The translations under genes and the position numbers were made by a program. The notes below the pieces were generated by a model. It was given only the letters and a program-made list of their open reading frames with translations, was not told the origin of the DNA and ran no database searches. 64,000 nucleotides of DNA from Metridium senile (taxonomy: Eukaryota > Cnidaria > Anthozoa > Actiniaria > Metridiidae): positions 12,078,347 to 12,142,346 of the forward strand of contig OX459101.1 of NCBI GenBank assembly GCA_949775045.1. Reading direction: 5' to 3'. Below, in pieces: positions 1 through 10,602 of this stretch (position 1 is the stretch's first letter; the number at the start of each line of letters is the position of its first letter).

Positions 1-121
1 TTTATATCATCTCTCAGTACACCAACAGCTTTGTTCAAGTCTCAGAATGTTTAGTGAATGTTCCAAAGCAAAAAGCGCTAGAGCACTTGATAATTTAATA
101 TGACATTTCTGTTATTGGCAG

Positions 122-3100
122 GCATGCTCACCAAGTTACCTTGCTGGCCTTGCACAACTTGAAGAATGAAGCCTTTGCAACATACGTCACAGATGGCACT
201 TCCTTTAGCGAATGGGAAGATTCTATGAGAAAGAGAAGTCCAACATTCTTCTTCTGGGAGTTAGTTATGAAGTACGAGACATTGGTTCTCATGTTAGTTA
301 GAGCGCATAGAGAGCGAGATTTTGCTCTTTTTGTGGATGTACTGGAGCTCCTCACACCACTCTTTTTTGCATTGGATCACACAAATTACGCCCGCTGGGT
401 CCCAGTCCACATCAAAGATATGAAATCCCTCCCCGAATCCTTAAAGCGTGAATTTCAAGACAACCATCACTGGGTATTATCAAAGACCGGCAAAAGGTTC
501 TCATCAATGCCGCTGGACCAAGTCCACGAACAGGCAAATAAAATGGTTAAAGGTTCTGGTGGTGCTGTTGGTTTGACTGAGAACCCTGTTGCATTCAGGT
601 ATGTACCAAAAATAGGCATTTTAGGAATAGGAATTTTCTTAGCAATTCTATAACGGAGTGGGGGGAAGAAAGTTGGACGAATACAATTTTAAAATACTCT
701 TTTCATAGTGTTCTCATTAAATTGCTTTTTACACAGATATAATCTCTTCTTTCGGGACGTAAAAGGAATAAACTTAACATCCTATAAAGTCCTTCATCGG
801 AGTACATTTTATCACAACTGTTAAGATCCTATAGATAACTTTGCAAGCATAGTTACCATCATCGTGACATGCAAACAAATGTGTGCAATTTCTTTTTTAT
901 ATAGGCGATGGATGCTCTCTGGCCCTGAATTATCCAGAATCATTCTCCAATTTGAAGACCAATTCCTGACAAGTCAAAATCCCGACAACCCAAAGAATTT
1001 GCAGAACCATGAGTGCGGTAAGGCTGCCCAAAAAACCTTCCATCGCCAAGTGAATAATCTTTGTGATGTTGTGAGAAGAATCGGAAATCCGTTTCTTGAC
1101 GACTTCCCGGAACTGGTTACCATCGATGGCAGGGACTGCGTGGATGACAGGGTAATTGAATCAGTCAGGAGTCTTGACCAAATTGGACAAGATCAGTATA
1201 AGGCGTATGTCAATGAGGTTATCAAGAATCGGACAAGGCCAATCCAAGAGCCAATCAAGAAGAACAACCTTCCACTATTTCACAAGAACCTCAAGAAGAC
1301 AATTTCCAAGCAAGGAAAGAAGATTGCTGTCCTTAAGAGCAACTTGAACATGTTTGCGCAGTTATATGTAGCTTTGCAAAACCGTGAAGGCGACATGGAT
1401 GAATTTTTTAGCCACGAGGTTCAGTCATTCCCACCCGCACTCTCCGAGTATGGCAACATCAGGCTTCCAAGCTCCAAATCTGACCTCTTGAAATGTCTAA
1501 AGCCAAGCAGCTGTTGTGATAACGATGCTGTACCAAGACACTTTGACTGTAAAATACTCGATGGGTCCGTCGTTGTACACAGTCTCCCGACTGTCGAGGC
1601 TTCAACGTTTGACGATTACGCAGTTAAAGTCTTTATTCCACATATCCAGCAGCAGCTTCAAACCTGCCAGCGCATCGATATTGTTTGGGACACTTACCTT
1701 CAAGACAGCTTAAAGAACGCCACGCGAGAACATCGAGGGCAAGGAACCTGGAGGAAAGTTGCTGGTCCAACGAAGATTCCAAAGAATTGGTTGATGTTTC
1801 TCCGTGACCCTGACAACAAGTCCGAGCTATTTTCCTACCTAACATCAAGAGTGTCGACTTCACTGCATCCTATCGACAAAGCATTATATGTTACCTCGGG
1901 TAAATAATTATATGTTGATTTCACTCTTTCATTTGTCAAACTATGTTTAGTGACATTATAGTGCGATGACAGTTTTTAATAACAGACACAATATTTCAAA
2001 CGGTATAGCAAAACAGAATTGAACATGTTACATGTCATGGTTTTTTTTTGTTGCTTGTTCAAAGGCGTATACAGTTTTTGCCGCATACTTGCTCTCAATA
2101 CAAAGTTACTTTTTAGGTGTTATAGATAGTTATTTTGTCTTTTTAGGAACATCTGTAGTATCTCTTGGTTCTCCAATGAGTATGGGTCAGTGTGATCACG
2201 AAGAAGCGGATACTTGTATTGTCGTACATGCACGTCATGCTTTGGAGGGGGGTGCTGAGACAATCCTAGTTAGGACTGTTGATACTGACGTTGTAGTTAT
2301 CCTTGTTGGTAAGCTCCATGACCTCTTGTCCTTCAACGAACATGCAAAAGTGTGGGTGGCATTTGGCATGGGGCGCCATTTCTCGTTTATCAACATCAAC
2401 CGAATCTGTTCTACTCTCGGAGAAGCCAAAGCGAGGGCATTACCCGTGTTCCACTCTTTCACTGGATGCGACTGCACTTCACAATTCTTTGGAATCGGAA
2501 AGGTGACTGCATGGAAAGCATGGGAAGTGAACAACCAGGTGACTCCAGTATTAGAGCACATTTCCAGACACCCCTTTGAACCTCTCACAATCACCTCAGA
2601 CAGTTTCAAGAGCCTTGAAAGAATGACTGTGATAATGTATGACAAGTCAAGCCCTCTGGAGTCAGTCAATGAGGCTAGGATGAGTTTATTCTCAAAACGG
2701 AACAGAGATCTGGAAAACATTCCACCAACACAAGTATAACATCTATTTTGAATTTCATAATCACCATAGTACACCTTATTCCAAAATGGCGACCTTTTGT
2801 TCCATTGCCCCTTGTTGCCTCACTCTCATGAAATTATTCTTTTGTGTTTGAGCTTGGGTGAATTTAAAAGAAAAGAATAATTTCATGAGAACGAGACATC
2901 AAGGGCCAGTCAGCCATTTTGGAATAAGGTTTATTTTTTGCTAAATGTTGTTAATTTCTTTTCATTACTCCTTCTTCTTGGTCCGTTGTTTGATTATATT
3001 TATTATTTCTATCTAGGACGCACTTCTCCAACATGCTCGCAGGGCAATTTATCAGGCCGGTATTTGGACATCATCAGACCTGCCAATGCAGGATGTTCCT

Positions 3101-3307
3101 GCCCCATCAGATTACTCCTGGGTCAAAGAAGAAAATGGACAGTGGAAACCGGTTTGGATGACCATCATCCCTCAAGTGTCTGCGGTCTGTAGGGAGCTTA
3201 TTAAGTGCTCTTGTAAAAAGGCTTGCACTCGGTGCAAGTGTGCAAAAGAGAAGTTAAAGTGCACGCCATTGTGCAAATGCTCTTGCCAAGAACTAAGTAA
3301 AAATTAA
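122..3307 (+). CDS. 3' part of a spliced PIN-like/CXC-tail family gene
   Basis: Four exons are visible: 122-598, 905-1899, 2147-2733 and 3017-3307 (TAA stop). Each intron has GT/AG ends and the frame is kept across all three junctions (split codons at 598/905 and 1899/2147). The first exon starts after an acceptor AG at 120-121, so earlier exons lie outside the window. Exon 1 carries the motif NYARW (about nt 390), shared with the paralogue at 39244-42830. Exon 3 has an EEADT motif and a DTDVVVI strand, which resemble the acidic residues of PIN/FEN1-like nucleases. Exon 4 ends in a cysteine-rich CXC-type tail (about nt 3200-3295). I know this family as highly repeated in cnidarian genomes, but its function is not established. 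It may belong to an unclassified mobile element rather than be a host gene. The structure looks intact, and the Polinton begins 33 bp after the stop. Confidence 0.6.
2774..2929. repeat. Intronic hairpin (MITE-like)
   Basis: The ends CCTTATTCCAAAATGGC and GCCATTTTGGAATAAGG are perfect inverted repeats. A second inverted pair (TCATGAAATTATTCTTT with AAAGAATAATTTCATGA) lies inside. The whole unit sits within the third intron of the flanking gene, so it is spliced out. It is probably a short non-autonomous element; no clear target duplication was seen. Confidence 0.7.
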
Positions 3308-3340
3308 TCTAATTCATCTATGGGTCACATAAACTGCTCA

Positions 3341-3874
3341 AGTAGTAGTCAATGGCCGATTCGGGGACAATTTTCCGTTGAGTTCAAAATTGGATTTCGT
3401 TACTGTATCACTTTTCTGTCGCCACGGCTGGATCTTCCAAAGAACAATTTGCATAGGCTTTCAAAACGGAAATTAAAAATTTATCTTTAAAAATGGTAAT
3501 TCAAAATGGTTCTTTAAAAATGGAAATTGGATTGCGTGACAGGAAATTTAACATAGGATTGCGTGACCAAAAATTCTGGGAAATGTCGTGACCTAAAATT
3601 CTAGGAAATTAGTGTGATCAAATTCTGGGAAATTAGTGTGATCAAATTTCGGTTAAAAATGGGAATCTAACCTAGGTACTTAACCCTAGGATCGAAAATG
3701 AAAACCTAACCTTTTATTCACTATTGGTGCGTTTATTCTGTGTTTTAATTTTAAGTTGAAGTGCGTTTACTTAGATTTTATAAAAACTTTTATTTATATA
3801 TAGAAATGTCTTCGAAAAAGATACTTAAAGATATAGCACCTTATATAAATAATAATAAAATGGCTAATAATATT
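3341..3874 (+). repeat. Polinton left terminal inverted repeat
   Basis: This 534-bp arm matches the complement of 24168-24700 with few differences, among them a one-base indel near 3408. It contains short internal repeats (AAATTAGTGTGATCAAA-type units, about 3600-3650) and runs through the start codon and first codons of the polymerase gene. Homology continues in diverged form, with a gap of about 60 bp, to roughly 4120. It should carry the promoter for the left-end gene. Confidence 0.93.
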
Positions 3875-6800
3875 ATGGATCAACCTATAGAAGAGATAAA
3901 TGTGCCTATTTTAAAGCCTGTTAAACCAGCAAAAACGGTATATACAATGCAAAATACCAGTGGTAAAATTCAAACAAATCTGAATAAATTTGCAGATTGG
4001 ATTCTATCATATGTACCACCAATTATTAAAAAACCAATAAATAATCGCCTTGAGGCTTTGAAAAATAAAATCCAAGATATTTACAATAAGAAAGAAAAAC
4101 CGAAAATCAAAGATGTTATGAATGTGGAAGAAAAACCAAAAATTAGGGTGGTGAAATCCGCGTTAAAAGGGTTTCTAAAATCATATAGAATTGATGGAAC
4201 TGATAAGACAGACCCAAAAACATTTCTAGCTGATAATAAACTGGATGTTATAGATTTCTTAAAACAACATGAAAAACCAATCAAGATGAAGCTTTTGTTA
4301 GAGGTTGAATTTTACAAGATGAATCAGAAAGATAAGGTGTATTCATACAGTTATTTTCATAGTAAGATAGAGATAATAACAGAAGCTACTAATACAGAAG
4401 ATGTTTACAATAGACTAACTGAGAATATTTTAGAAAATGTAGGTAATTATCAAAACAAAGGTTCAGGTTGGATTTTTAATAAAATTAATCATCTAGATAT
4501 TCACATTGATAAGTATAACCCTATAGCAGCTAAATCATACATACCATTACCTGAAAAACTAAAACAGAAAGAAGCTATTGTTAACCTTAATAATAAAGAC
4601 AATGAATGTTTCAAATGGTCGGTTACAAGAGCAATATTTCCAACAAAAGTACATCCAGAAAGAATTACAAAACTTTTGAAAGAAAACTCTAAAAAACTAT
4701 GCTGGGATGGACTTGAGTTTCCAGTACAAGTTGATAAGATTGGTATATTTGAAATGAATAATCCAGAATATGCTGTAAACGTATATGCTTATGATGAGAA
4801 GAAAGAGACTTACCCAATTAGAATTAGTGGAAATAACAATAGAGAAAAAACATTAGACCTTCTACTAATATCAAACGATAAGACAAATCATTATTGCTGG
4901 ATCAAAAGTATGTCTCGGCTAATTAATTCTCAAACTAGTAAAAATGGACATAGTCGATATTATTGTGAAAGATGTTTGTTATCATTCAAAACACAAATAT
5001 CATTGGACAACCACGTAGAATACTGTAAAAATCATGATGCTATAAAAATTAAACTACCAAAGAAAGGCACAATGCTAGCTTTCAAAAATTACAACCACTC
5101 TATGCGGGTCCCATTTGTCATCTACAGTGATTTTGAAGCATTTACAGAACCTATATCAACATGCCAACAAGAAGATAATAGTTCATTTACACAACAGTAT
5201 CAGAAACATACTCCAAGCGGGTACTGCTATATGGTAAAATGTTATGATGACACACTGTACAAACCATCTATCCACAGATATACCAAGAAGTCGGATGATG
5301 AGGATATAGGTCAAAAATTTGTAGAATCAATAGAAAAGATAGTAAGAAGTATATATGCAAAGTACAATTATAACAAGAAGGTCAAAATGACTGCTAAGGA
5401 TAATGAAAACTATAATAAGGCAACTCTTTGTCATATATGTTATAATGAATTAGCTGGTGATAAGGTTCTAGATCATGACCATCTTACAGGTAAATATCGT
5501 GGAGCCTCACACAATGAATGTAATTTGAACTATAAAATACCAAAGCATATACCAGTGATATTTCATAATTTATCAGGCTATGATTCACATTTATTCATCA
5601 AAAATCTTGGTGTCTCACAGGGTAAAATAGATTGTATTCCTAATAATGAAGAGAAATATATCAGTTTCAAAAAGGAGATAGTAGTGGATAAATTTACAAA
5701 CAAGGATGGAAAAGAGTGTAGTGTAAAACGTGAGATTAGATTTATTGATAGTTTCAAGTTTATGAGTTCTAGTCTGGACTCATTAGTAAGCAATCTTCAA
5801 AAAGAACAATTCATAAATATGGCTATGTTCTATGAGGGTAAGAAGCTAGATTTGTTATTGAGAAAAGGAGTATACCCATATGATTATGTCAACTCATTGG
5901 ATAAGTTGAATGAAACGTCATTACCACCAAAAGAAGAATTTTATAGCAAGCTTAACAACACCAACATATCAGATGAGGATTACAAACATGCACAGGAAGT
6001 ATGGAAAACATTTGGAATAAAAACCATGCAGGAGTACCACAACCTATATCTTAATAGTGATGTCATTCTATTGGCAGACGTGTTTGAAACGTTCCGGGAT
6101 GTGTGTATGGAGAATTATAAACTAGATCCAGCATGGTACTACACAGCACCAGGGCTTAGTTGGGACTCTATGCTGAAAAAGACAAATATTGAACTAGAGT
6201 TATTGAGTGATCCAGATATGACACTTATGATTGAATCAGGCATTCGTGGGGGTATTAGTATGATAAGCAAACGATATGCAAAAGCTAACAACAAATATAT
6301 GAAATCATTCAATAAGAATCAAAAAGAAGTATTTATCAAATATCTAGATGCTAATAATCTCTATGGTTGGGCTATGTCTGAGAATCTACCAACACATGGT
6401 TTCAGATGGATGAACAAAAGTGAGGTTAAGAGGTGGGATAAACTTCCTTGTATTTTAGAAGTTGATCTAGATTATCCTGTTGAATTACATAAACTACATA
6501 ACGAGTACCCACTAGCACCTGAACGATTAACGGTTAACAAGGTTGAGAAGCTTATACCAAATCTAGAGAATAAGACAAAATACGTGGTTCATCATGAGAC
6601 CTTGAAATTATATATTAGTCTTGGAATGAAGCTAACCAAAATCCATAGAGGTATTACGTTTAATGAATCAAAATGGTTGGCACAATATATTAATCTTAAC
6701 ACAGAACTAAGAACTAATGGTAAGAATGATTTCGAGAAGGATTTCTTCAAACTTATGAACAACAGTGTATTCGGTAAGACAATGGAAAATATTCGAAACA

Positions 6801-7651
6801 GACAGGATATTAGACTGGTCACAAATGAGTCTCAAGCAGCGAAATTAATTAATAAACCAAACTATAAGAAACGAACAATATTCTCTGAAAATCTAGCAGC
6901 AATACATATGGGTAAGACAGAGCTTATGTTCAACAAACCTATATACGTTGGAATGTCAATTCTAGATATCTCAAAGAATCTGATGTATGACTTTCATTAT
7001 AATTATATTAAACCAAAATATGCAAGCAAAGCACAACTACTATTCACAGACACCGATTCGTTAATGTATGAGATTGAAACAGATGATTTTTACAAAGACA
7101 TTGAGAAAGATATCAAGGAAAAGTTTGATACAACCAATTATCCAGAAAATCATAAAGGGATTACCAGCCGTATTAACAAAAAAGTTATTGGAATGATGAA
7201 AGATGAAACGGCCGGTCAAGAAATAACAGAGTTTGTAGGTCTTAGAGCAAAACTATACGCATATAAAATAGATAATGAAAAAGTTGGAAAACGATGTAAG
7301 GGAGTCAAGAAGTCAGTAGTAGACAAAACCATTTCATTTGACGACTACAAAGAATGTTTATTTGAAGGAACGCAAGCTATTAGAAAAATGAATGTTATCC
7401 GTTCTCATAAACATCAAATATTCACAGAAACGGTAAACAAAGTTGCCCTAAGCCGAGATGATGACAAACGTAATATATGCGCCGACGACATCCATACAGA
7501 TGCATACGGGTATAAAAATATTGATGAAAGAATATATGATCATGAAAAATACGAATTCATAAAACGTTATCAAGGTAGTATTGATCATTATGATAGGGTA
7601 GCTTTACAAGAAGTTCCTAAGCGTAAAAAAAAGTCAAGCAAATTATTTTAA
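3806..7651 (+). CDS. polB: Protein-primed family B DNA polymerase of the Polinton
   Basis: The enzyme replicates the element by protein-primed synthesis from its termini. The start was set at the ATG at 3806, inside the left inverted repeat; the frame is open a little further upstream but only from a GTG. The product is 1,281 residues. In order it shows an N-terminal leader shared with the right-end gene, a C2H2-like zinc finger (about 385-406), the exonuclease I motif DFE (D442, E444), an endonuclease VII-like HNH module with a DHDH core (about 541-577), polymerase motif A (D848), motif B (NNSVFGKTMEN, about 985-996) and motif C DTDS (D1082, D1084). All catalytic residues I can check are present and the frame is uninterrupted. 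The 3' end overlaps the convergent integrase gene by 9 bp. Family assignment is secure. Which region acts as the priming terminal protein is not visible. Confidence 0.95.
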   Translation: MSSKKILKDIAPYINNNKMANNIMDQPIEEINVPILKPVKPAKTVYTMQNTSGKIQTNLNKFADWILSYVPPIIKKPINNRLEALKNKIQDIYNKKEKPKIKDVMNVEEKPKIRVVKSALKGFLKSYRIDGTDKTDPKTFLADNKLDVIDFLKQHEKPIKMKLLLEVEFYKMNQKDKVYSYSYFHSKIEIITEATNTEDVYNRLTENILENVGNYQNKGSGWIFNKINHLDIHIDKYNPIAAKSYIPLPEKLKQKEAIVNLNNKDNECFKWSVTRAIFPTKVHPERITKLLKENSKKLCWDGLEFPVQVDKIGIFEMNNPEYAVNVYAYDEKKETYPIRISGNNNREKTLDLLLISNDKTNHYCWIKSMSRLINSQTSKNGHSRYYCERCLLSFKTQISLDNHVEYCKNHDAIKIKLPKKGTMLAFKNYNHSMRVPFVIYSDFEAFTEPISTCQQEDNSSFTQQYQKHTPSGYCYMVKCYDDTLYKPSIHRYTKKSDDEDIGQKFVESIEKIVRSIYAKYNYNKKVKMTAKDNENYNKATLCHICYNELAGDKVLDHDHLTGKYRGASHNECNLNYKIPKHIPVIFHNLSGYDSHLFIKNLGVSQGKIDCIPNNEEKYISFKKEIVVDKFTNKDGKECSVKREIRFIDSFKFMSSSLDSLVSNLQKEQFINMAMFYEGKKLDLLLRKGVYPYDYVNSLDKLNETSLPPKEEFYSKLNNTNISDEDYKHAQEVWKTFGIKTMQEYHNLYLNSDVILLADVFETFRDVCMENYKLDPAWYYTAPGLSWDSMLKKTNIELELLSDPDMTLMIESGIRGGISMISKRYAKANNKYMKSFNKNQKEVFIKYLDANNLYGWAMSENLPTHGFRWMNKSEVKRWDKLPCILEVDLDYPVELHKLHNEYPLAPERLTVNKVEKLIPNLENKTKYVVHHETLKLYISLGMKLTKIHRGITFNESKWLAQYINLNTELRTNGKNDFEKDFFKLMNNSVFGKTMENIRNRQDIRLVTNESQAAKLINKPNYKKRTIFSENLAAIHMGKTELMFNKPIYVGMSILDISKNLMYDFHYNYIKPKYASKAQLLFTDTDSLMYEIETDDFYKDIEKDIKEKFDTTNYPENHKGITSRINKKVIGMMKDETAGQEITEFVGLRAKLYAYKIDNEKVGKRCKGVKKSVVDKTISFDDYKECLFEGTQAIRKMNVIRSHKHQIFTETVNKVALSRDDDKRNICADDIHTDAYGYKNIDERIYDHEKYEFIKRYQGSIDHYDRVALQEVPKRKKKSSKLF

Positions 7652-8635
7652 AACACTATCAGGTGGTAACTTAGTATCTTCGGGTACAACTTGTAATTCT
7701 TCTCTGACGAAATTTCTTTTCGGTGCACCATCAGATAGGTAATATAATACAGGTTGATTAGTAGATACAACAGCCCTTGTTATGTCATATATTTCTAATG
7801 ACCATATAGGGTCTGTAGCTCTTTGATTACCACCTTCCAACTCACCTGGAGCATACAAATATCTTACTTTCACACCTGTAGGAAGACGGGTTTCATCTAA
7901 TCCAACAGGTCTTTTATACTTCACATGATTTTCTTCTACTTCTTTTAATTTTATAGCATCAATCGGTGTTTTTCCAGTAATTCTTTTTACTCCACTGTTT
8001 ATACTTTGTATGACAGCTGGCAGTATTTCAACCCATTCACGGGATCTTTCATTTTGTTCCATTACCATTTCTTTACTGTACTGATAACTAAATAGCTTCT
8101 CTGCAATAGTTCGATTAGCGCGTTCGACTAATGCTTGGGCTCTATGGTTATTAGCTTCTGATCTTTGTATCTTAACAGATTTGTTTTTCATTATTTTTGT
8201 AACATTACCCATGAATTCAGTGCCAGGATCTACAATAATTGTTTCAGGCCATTTCAAACGTCTGGAATATATATTTTCAATACCTCTCGATACCTCTGAT
8301 GAGTATTTAGACGTCAAAGGCTCCGCATCTATGTACCTACTGGCAATGTCGACAACCACAAGAGCATATTTGTATACCTTTCGTTTAACTATGTCATGAG
8401 GTAGGAATAGTAAATCAGCTTGATGGGTCTGATTTACTTTTTCAACATTCCAATGATATCTTGGGATATATTGTGGTTTAGGTAAATATATCTGCCATAA
8501 TGCTTGTTTTTCCAACCACTTTTTCACAATAGCTTTATCAATATTTGTGGCACCAACTAGTTTATCAATAGCTTCATAACCTTTCCAATAGCCTTGTGGA
8601 CTATAATAATGGTTTGATAATTTTCTGTTATCCAT
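7643..8635 (-). CDS. int: Retroviral-type integrase of the Polinton
   Basis: This 330-residue protein has an rve-type catalytic core with D74, D136 and E171. The last two are 35 apart, the classic DD35E spacing. It should catalyse strand transfer of the element ends into chromosomal DNA, giving the short target duplication seen at the termini. An N-terminal segment (about 1-65) precedes the core. A C-terminal region (about 255-320) containing YLYAPGEL and DPIWSLEIY fits the chromo-like tail usual in Polinton integrases. The gene is convergent with the polymerase, overlapping it by 9 bp, and divergent from the capsid gene across only 41 bp. The triad is complete, so the protein could be active. 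Confidence 0.93.
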   Translation of the reverse strand: MDNRKLSNHYYSPQGYWKGYEAIDKLVGATNIDKAIVKKWLEKQALWQIYLPKPQYIPRYHWNVEKVNQTHQADLLFLPHDIVKRKVYKYALVVVDIASRYIDAEPLTSKYSSEVSRGIENIYSRRLKWPETIIVDPGTEFMGNVTKIMKNKSVKIQRSEANNHRAQALVERANRTIAEKLFSYQYSKEMVMEQNERSREWVEILPAVIQSINSGVKRITGKTPIDAIKLKEVEENHVKYKRPVGLDETRLPTGVKVRYLYAPGELEGGNQRATDPIWSLEIYDITRAVVSTNQPVLYYLSDGAPKRNFVREELQVVPEDTKLPPDSVLK

Positions 8636-8676
8636 ATATAATATATATAAAACAATAATATCTTATAACAGTATAT
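8636..8676. promoter_or_regulatory. Divergent AT-rich promoter between integrase and capsid genes
   Basis: The 41 bp between two divergent start codons is almost all A/T and contains TATATAATATATATAA and a second TATATATG overlapping the capsid start. It must serve both directions unless one gene is read from further away. Similar tracts precede the other Polinton genes. Promoter function is inferred from position and composition. Confidence 0.6.
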
Positions 8677-9921
8677 ATGAGTCAATCTATTTCAAACGTA
8701 CTTGATGTTAACAAAGAGTATAGAAGACCTTTTGGTCATAAGGGTGAAAAAACCCTTCACCGTGTCACTTACAATCCTTCAACAGCACAACCTGGAGAAA
8801 CATTATATATTTACTTACCTAAATTGGATGAAAATGTTGTGTATGTACCTGGATCTATTGGTTTAACTTTCGATTTGAACCTAAATACAGAAAAACATGC
8901 AAATAATAGACTAGTAAACAATATCAGTAGGAATATTATTTCGAGTATGAAAGTATCATATGGTGGGGAAACACTACAGGACATAGATAGAGTAGATCTA
9001 CTTGAAACATATAAGGATCTTTATTTAACAAAAGAGCATCGTGAAAATATGCTTAGAGAAGGAATCTCATCTGTTAATATGCATAAATTACGGACTTCAG
9101 CTGGTGATAAGGTGGCAACAGATGCAAAAGAAGTGGAACTTGCGGCTGTTTATAGTACTAAATACAGAATGGCTATTAACCATCCAATTATTGATTCACA
9201 TGGTGTGTTTTACGCAAAAGGGTTATCACATAATCTTTTATTTCAAGTTAAATTGACGGAAAGCAAGGATCTTGTAATCTCTAGTGACACATCAAAATCA
9301 TATAGTTATAGCCTATCAAACATCCAACTTGAATATGAATGCATAAAAAGTGATTTTCTTTCAAAGGAAGCTCTATCTACATACCAAGTTGGTAGAGGGT
9401 TTTATTTCGAAAATGTTCTATTGCATAAAACTTTTCAAATTACAAGAAATACAGATAGTGTTATAAATGAGAATATCAACATTCCTAGAAGGTCTATGAG
9501 TGGTATTCTTATGTTATTTGTAGTACCTTATACTATTTGTACGAGAGATACAGAAAAATTTGTTTATCCTAATTTGACTAAATTAAATGTCAACATTGAT
9601 GGCCTTCCAAATAAATTATTTTCCGATGGTATGACAAAGACTGATTTCTGGACAGCTGCTATACGAAAATTTGGTCTTAGTGATAATGTTAAACAGAAGG
9701 ATTTCTATTCAGATAAATTTTGTCTATGGATTGACCTTCGTTTGCATCCTGATGATGATATTCATGGTAACGGTCTTCATCTTAATAACACCAAGGATGG
9801 TATTCAATTAAAGATAACACGAGATACTACAGGTGCTGGAAAGCTCGATTGTTATATTTATGTACTAGCTGATGCTATGATGGAAATTGAAAACACCAAT
9901 TTGAAATCAATTATGTATTAA
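8677..9921 (+). CDS. Candidate Polinton major capsid protein
   Basis: A 414-residue soluble protein without membrane segments or long coiled coils, encoded directly upstream of the packaging ATPase. Its length, its position and its many short beta-prone stretches (for example ETLYIYLPKLDE near residue 42 and LLFQVKLTES near 189) fit a double jelly-roll capsid protein. It resembles, from memory of the family, a protein repeatedly found in cnidarian Polintons and regarded as their capsid protein. The start is the ATG at 8677, just behind a TATATATG tract; the stop is 23 bp before the ATPase start. The frame is intact. The jelly-roll fold cannot be demonstrated by eye, so the name is a candidate assignment. 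Confidence 0.7.
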   Translation: MSQSISNVLDVNKEYRRPFGHKGEKTLHRVTYNPSTAQPGETLYIYLPKLDENVVYVPGSIGLTFDLNLNTEKHANNRLVNNISRNIISSMKVSYGGETLQDIDRVDLLETYKDLYLTKEHRENMLREGISSVNMHKLRTSAGDKVATDAKEVELAAVYSTKYRMAINHPIIDSHGVFYAKGLSHNLLFQVKLTESKDLVISSDTSKSYSYSLSNIQLEYECIKSDFLSKEALSTYQVGRGFYFENVLLHKTFQITRNTDSVINENINIPRRSMSGILMLFVVPYTICTRDTEKFVYPNLTKLNVNIDGLPNKLFSDGMTKTDFWTAAIRKFGLSDNVKQKDFYSDKFCLWIDLRLHPDDDIHGNGLHLNNTKDGIQLKITRDTTGAGKLDCYIYVLADAMMEIENTNLKSIMY

Positions 9922-9944
9922 AAAGTAGTATATAATATATATAT

Positions 9945-10571
9945 ATGGAAGAGTTAAAAGAGAAATTACCATTTCATTGTCTTATAACAGGACCTACAAA
10001 TAGCGGTAAAACAGAATTTTTGATAAATCAATTAAGAACATGTTATAGATATATGTTTGAGTATATCATATTAGTTTGTCCTACATATGTGCATAATAAA
10101 ACATACCAAGGATTTGCTAACAACGACCATAGGTTCATCGTTATATCACCAGACGCTAGCAATGTGGATGAAATTAATGATATTTTATCAGATGTCATAG
10201 AAGTGTTTTCCGGTTATAATACATTAGTCATTCTAGACGATTGCGCATTCAGTAAAGATCTCAAGCAGCGGTCAAATCAATTTATTAATTTAGCATTTAG
10301 TGGAAGACATGAAAATATATCAGTATGGGTTTTAACACAACAGTTAACAGCAATTTCAAAACCGTTTAGGGAGAATGTAGGTTGTATCATTAGTTTCTTC
10401 ACACCGAATAGGATATCAAATCAGACACTGTTTGATGAATATGGTGGAGAGTTAGACAATGAGCATAAAAAACATTTTATGAAAATACTAAAATCGGAAA
10501 AGTATGCTAGGATTTGCTTCTGCCTACGTCACCCATTTCATACATATGTGGAGATACCTGGAATGATATAA
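9945..10571 (+). CDS. A32-like genome-packaging ATPase
   Basis: This 208-residue P-loop ATPase has Walker A GPTNSGKT (residues 16-23), Walker B VILDD (95-99) and a following LTQQLT segment (130-135) that fits the polar residue expected after Walker B. The family is the FtsK/HerA-type packaging ATPases (poxvirus A32-like) found in Polintons and related viruses, which drive DNA into preformed capsids. It lies between the candidate capsid gene and a gene of unknown function, with AT-rich spacers of 23 and 31 bp. All catalytic motifs are present. Confidence 0.92.
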   Translation: MEELKEKLPFHCLITGPTNSGKTEFLINQLRTCYRYMFEYIILVCPTYVHNKTYQGFANNDHRFIVISPDASNVDEINDILSDVIEVFSGYNTLVILDDCAFSKDLKQRSNQFINLAFSGRHENISVWVLTQQLTAISKPFRENVGCIISFFTPNRISNQTLFDEYGGELDNEHKKHFMKILKSEKYARICFCLRHPFHTYVEIPGMI

Positions 10572-10602
10572 ATAAATAAATATATATATACTATATAATA
10601 AG

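Noticed and set aside
2235..2774. Minus-strand frame of 179 codons
   Set aside because: It lies opposite an exon with clear splice sites and conserved motifs, so it is a shadow.
3761..3805. Upstream GTG start for the polymerase
   Set aside because: A eukaryotic gene would use the ATG at 3806; the same ATG is conserved in the right-end copy at 24236.
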